Part shown: positions 28,686-31,284 of the stretch, one piece after another
Layout of the letters: each line of letters begins with the position of its first letter
Position numbering within the stretch: the first letter of the stretch is position 1
Assembly: GCA_049609225.1 (NCBI GenBank)
Contig: JBMYYH010000030.1
Coordinates: forward strand, 1 to 31,284
Reading direction: 5' to 3'
Length of the DNA stretch: 31,284 bases
Source: GCA-2746235 sp049609225
GTDB lineage: Bacteria > Planctomycetota > UBA1135
Made by a program: the position numbers and the translations under genes
The notes under the pieces: model-generated
Databases searched by the model: none
What the model was told of the DNA's origin: nothing
The model's input: only the letters and a program-made list of their open reading frames with translations

Positions 28686-30979
28686 TGAAGTCCATCGACC
28701 GCCGTTCCTTCCTGCGTCAGAGTCTGGCAGGTAGCCTTACTTTGGGTTTCAGTCTGCAAGGTCCTGGCTTGATCGCCAAAGCCACCGCCGCGCAGATCTT
28801 CGACCCCAACCCTCTTGCAGACGCTTGGAAGCCGAGCATCTTCGTGAGCATCGCGAAGGAAGGCACCATCACTATCGTCGCGCATCGTTCGGAGATGGGT
28901 ACGGGTATCGGCACCTCGCTACCGATGGTCCTCGCCGACGAGATGGACGCCAACTGGGAAGATGTGCAGATCGTCCAAGCCGACGGCGACCGCAAATACG
29001 GTTCGCAGAACACCGACGGTTCGCGCAGCATCCGCGAGTTCTACGAGCGCATGCGCCTCGTCGGTGCGACGGTGCGGCGTATGCTGATTCTGGCCGCTGC
29101 CAAGATGGACGGCGGTGATCCCGCCGATTACTACGCCAAGGATTCCACCGTGCGACGGAATGGCAGCCAAAAGGCCATCCCCTTCGGCGCACTGGTCGAG
29201 GAAGCCGCCAAGTTGGAGCGTCCAGGGCGGGATACCCTGACTCTCAAGACTCCCGAGCAACGCAACTTCGTCGGTAAGGAAACGGCCGTACCTTTGCGCG
29301 ACATGGATGCCATCCTCGACGGCAGCGCGCAGTTCGGACTCGACCTGCGTCTACCGGAGATGCGTTATGCAGTGATCGCGCGCTGCCCAGTGGTGGGCGG
29401 CAAACCCGTGAAGTGGGATGAAGCCGCGGCGCTTGCCGTTCCAGGAGTGGAGAAGGTGTTCGCTGTGGAAGGACCACCTGCCGAAGGACCCTACTTCTTC
29501 AACGCACTCGGCGGTGTCGCCGTAGTCGCGCGCGATACCTGGTCCGCCATGCAAGGGCGCGACAAGCTCGCGATTGAATGGGATGAAGGTCCGCATGCCT
29601 CGTGGAATACCGAGGAGCAAATGGCTGGGCTGAAGGCGTCGGCCGCACAAGAAGGGCAGAAGGTGCGGTCCAATGGCGACATCGATGCCGGCCTGAAGGA
29701 AGGGCGTCTGGTCGAGTCGGAATACGCACTGCCGCACCTCGCGCATGCACCGATGGAGACTCCCTGTGCGACTGCGGTCGTGACCGAGGACAGCGCCGAG
29801 GTATGGATGCCCACGCAGACGCCACAATCGGCACGCCAGAACGTCGCGCAGAACCTTGGCATGGATCAAGCGAATGTCGCGATCCACGTCACTTTGCTCG
29901 GCGGTGGTTTCGGGCGCAAGTCGAAGCCGGACTATGGCGTAGAGGCGGCGTTGTTGGCAAAGGAGGTCGGCAAGCCGGTGCAGCTGCTTTGGACCCGGGA
30001 GGATGACATCCGTCATGGTTACTTCCATGCCGTATCCGCGATGCGCTTCAGCGCTGCCTTGGACGACGACCACCGCCCGACCGCATGGCGCTCGCGCACG
30101 GCGTTCACCCCCATCGCCTATACCTTCAGTCCAGGTTCCAAGATGGGTACGCCTGGGGAATGCGGCATGGGTTTGTCGGACATGCCTTATGACATTCCGA
30201 ACGTCCGGGTCGAAACCGGTCAGGCAGACCCGCACTTGCGGATCGGGTGGCTACGCTCGGTGTGCAACATCTTCCATGCGCATGGCGTCAGTTGTTTCGC
30301 GGATGAACTCGCGGCTGAGGCTGGGGCGGATCCGCTGGAATACCTGCTCGACCTGATTGGTGAGCCGCGGCACATCTCTCAGAAAACTCTGGGCAGTGCC
30401 TATTCCAACTACGGCGGTTCCTTAGAGGACCAACCGGTCGACACCGGACGCATCCGTGCCGTCTTGGAACGCGTTGCGGCGAACGCCGATTGGAAAACCC
30501 GACGTGCTGCGCTTCGCGGCACCTCCAAACCTTGGCAGGGCATTGGCCTGGCAGTGCATCGCAGTTTCCTGGGTTATGTCGCCAATGCGGTCGAAGTCGA
30601 GATCTCGGAATCGGGCGTGCTGTCGATCCCGAAGGTGCACATCGCGCTGGATTGTGGCTTGGCGATCCATCCTGATCGCGTGCGGGCACAGATGGAAGGC
30701 GCTGCAGTGTTCGGCATCAGCTTGGCCAAGTACGGCAAGATCACCGGCAAGGATGGACGTGTGGAGCAATCGAACTTCCACGACTACCCGGTCGCGCGCA
30801 TGAGTGATGCGCCTGGCGAGATCCATGTCGACTTGATGCAGAACGAGGCGATGTCGACGGGTGTCGGTGAGGTGGGTGTACCGCCGTTCGCGCCAGCCCT
30901 GCTCAATGCCATCTTCGACGCCACCGGCGTGCGGCATCGCAGTTTGCCGTTGGCGGATCTGGATCTGCGTCCGGCTTAG
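28685..30979 (+). CDS. iorB: Molybdopterin-binding subunit of a Tat-exported molybdenum hydroxylase (IorB-like)
   Basis: A 764-residue large subunit of the xanthine dehydrogenase/aldehyde oxidase family. The N-terminus carries a twin-arginine signal, DRRSFLRQ, followed by a hydrophobic run (LAGSLTLGFSL), indicating export of the folded complex. EMGTGIGTSLPMVLADEMD, TLLGGGFGRKSKPDYGVEAA and GIGLAVHRSF are the cofactor-binding signatures of the isoquinoline-oxidoreductase branch, and the catalytic glutamate is E729 in STGVGEVGVPPFAPALLNA. The usual GEP turn reads GEV here. No FAD subunit gene is adjacent, so electrons should leave through the 2Fe-2S subunit to a cytochrome or quinone rather than to NAD. 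Start chosen at the TGATG overlap with iorA. The substrate (N-heterocycle or aldehyde) cannot be told from sequence. Confidence 0.93.
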   Translation: MKSIDRRSFLRQSLAGSLTLGFSLQGPGLIAKATAAQIFDPNPLADAWKPSIFVSIAKEGTITIVAHRSEMGTGIGTSLPMVLADEMDANWEDVQIVQADGDRKYGSQNTDGSRSIREFYERMRLVGATVRRMLILAAAKMDGGDPADYYAKDSTVRRNGSQKAIPFGALVEEAAKLERPGRDTLTLKTPEQRNFVGKETAVPLRDMDAILDGSAQFGLDLRLPEMRYAVIARCPVVGGKPVKWDEAAALAVPGVEKVFAVEGPPAEGPYFFNALGGVAVVARDTWSAMQGRDKLAIEWDEGPHASWNTEEQMAGLKASAAQEGQKVRSNGDIDAGLKEGRLVESEYALPHLAHAPMETPCATAVVTEDSAEVWMPTQTPQSARQNVAQNLGMDQANVAIHVTLLGGGFGRKSKPDYGVEAALLAKEVGKPVQLLWTREDDIRHGYFHAVSAMRFSAALDDDHRPTAWRSRTAFTPIAYTFSPGSKMGTPGECGMGLSDMPYDIPNVRVETGQADPHLRIGWLRSVCNIFHAHGVSCFADELAAEAGADPLEYLLDLIGEPRHISQKTLGSAYSNYGGSLEDQPVDTGRIRAVLERVAANADWKTRRAALRGTSKPWQGIGLAVHRSFLGYVANAVEVEISESGVLSIPKVHIALDCGLAIHPDRVRAQMEGAAVFGISLAKYGKITGKDGRVEQSNFHDYPVARMSDAPGEIHVDLMQNEAMSTGVGEVGVPPFAPALLNAIFDATGVRHRSLPLADLDLRPA

Positions 30980-31000
30980 ACGAGCCGCACCCAATCCTTC

Positions 31001-31034
31001 AAACGCGCATCGCTCAACCGAGCGGTGCGCGTTT
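31001..31034. terminator. Long hairpin at the convergent end of iorB and the right-edge gene
   Basis: AAACGCGCA (31001-31009) pairs with TGCGCGTTT (31026-31034), then one T-G wobble, then CGCTC (31011-31015) with GAGCG (31020-31024) around a 4-base loop: about 15 pairs in all. It covers the stop codon (31014-31016) and last codons of the minus-strand gene. No T tract follows on either strand. Confidence 0.65.
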
Positions 31035-31284
31035 GCGTATGGCGGCCCACAGGTCGCGGAAGTCTTGGGGGCGCAACCACCAAGTGAGGATCGCGCCGGC
31101 GGCTCCGCCGGCGGCGATCGCAAGGACCAGACCGAAGATGCTGTAGGTATCGATGCCCGATTGGACGATGCCATAAGCTGCGGCGCCGGCACCGAATCCT
31201 GGCAGGAGGACTCCGGGAAGGCGTCGGATGTGGAGCGGGCGGGCGATACCGTGCGGGCCATGGCCCGTGGTGAGGAGGGGGCGC
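31014..31284 (-). CDS. C-terminal part of a small membrane protein (gene runs off the right edge)
   Basis: The reverse strand is open from the window edge to a TGA at 31014-31016, giving the last 89 residues of a protein. It reads through two hydrophobic stretches, LPGVLLPGFGAGAAAYGIV and IFGLVLAIAAGGAAGAILTW, separated by QSGIDTYS, and ends with a basic, probably cytoplasmic tail (WLRPQDFRDLWAAIRKRAPLG). This hairpin of two membrane helices is not recognised as a named family. The start codon is outside the window. Composition and frame continuity support a real gene, and the hairpin at its end fits a shared terminator with iorB. Confidence 0.6.
   Translation of the reverse strand, partial: RPLLTTGHGPHGIARPLHIRRLPGVLLPGFGAGAAAYGIVQSGIDTYSIFGLVLAIAAGGAAGAILTWWLRPQDFRDLWAAIRKRAPLG

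Noticed and set aside
28215..30979. Carbon monoxide dehydrogenase (CoxLS)
   Set aside because: There is no CoxM FAD subunit and no AYXCSFR-type CoxL motif; the large subunit has a twin-arginine signal and IorB-like layout.
1..31284. CRISPR array, insertion sequence, prophage, tRNA or rRNA
   Set aside because: I looked for regularly spaced repeats, transposase motifs, terminal inverted repeats, tRNA arms with CCA-type ends and rRNA core sequences, and saw none.

Overview
This is a gene-dense stretch of bacterial chromosome, high in GC. I see no rRNA, tRNA, CRISPR array, insertion sequence or phage gene, and no gene-free gap longer than about 155 bases. The organism is a Gram-negative (diderm) bacterium: it has lpxD (lipid A synthesis), a likely Tat-exported molybdenum hydroxylase, a secreted multihaem cytochrome and the futalosine menaquinone route (mqnD). 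An archaeal/eukaryal-type (type II) methionine aminopeptidase, a plant/cyanobacterial-type IspH, many starts without a clear Shine-Dalgarno, and secreted proteins ending in a shared beta-rich module all fit Planctomycetota or a relative. That placement is inference, not proof.

Layout. 1-3666: partial mqnD and an atypical Ser/Thr kinase gene on the minus strand, divergent from a type II methionine aminopeptidase gene, which converges on a leucine-dehydrogenase-type gene. 3750-8233: plus-strand cluster of a DinG-type helicase with an apparently dead exonuclease domain, a degenerate methyltransferase-like protein and an orphan of lower GC. 8240-10460: minus-strand trmH/spoU-type methyltransferase plus rarA. 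10495-12182: rsgA convergent with an iron-sulfur repair di-iron protein; their stop codons share one TTAA. 12273-14647: minus-strand folC-ispH, two bases apart. 14673-15515: a Nudix-fold protein with a damaged Nudix box, convergent with a small exported protein. 15621-17642: lpxD and a Ca2+/Na+ antiporter, minus strand.

17665-20800: a tight plus-strand operon of a class I amidotransferase (peptidase C26), an unknown two-TM protein and aroB, each junction a TGATG stop/start overlap. 20925-21914: exported protein. 22014-25247: carB without carA. 25352-26047: aquaporin. 26170-30979: exported pentahaem cytochrome c, then a two-subunit molybdenum hydroxylase (IorAB-like). The right edge holds the C-terminal end of a small minus-strand membrane protein.

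Most of the window is housekeeping: tRNA/ribosome maturation, folate, isoprenoid, shikimate, pyrimidine/arginine and lipid A metabolism. The parts worth a second look are: the exported cytochrome plus hydroxylase; the C-terminal module shared by two otherwise unrelated exported proteins; the dinG-led cluster with two unrecognised partners; the pseudo-Nudix next to folC; the unknown membrane protein coupled to aroB; and inverted repeats, mostly without a T tract, that span stop codons at convergent gene ends.
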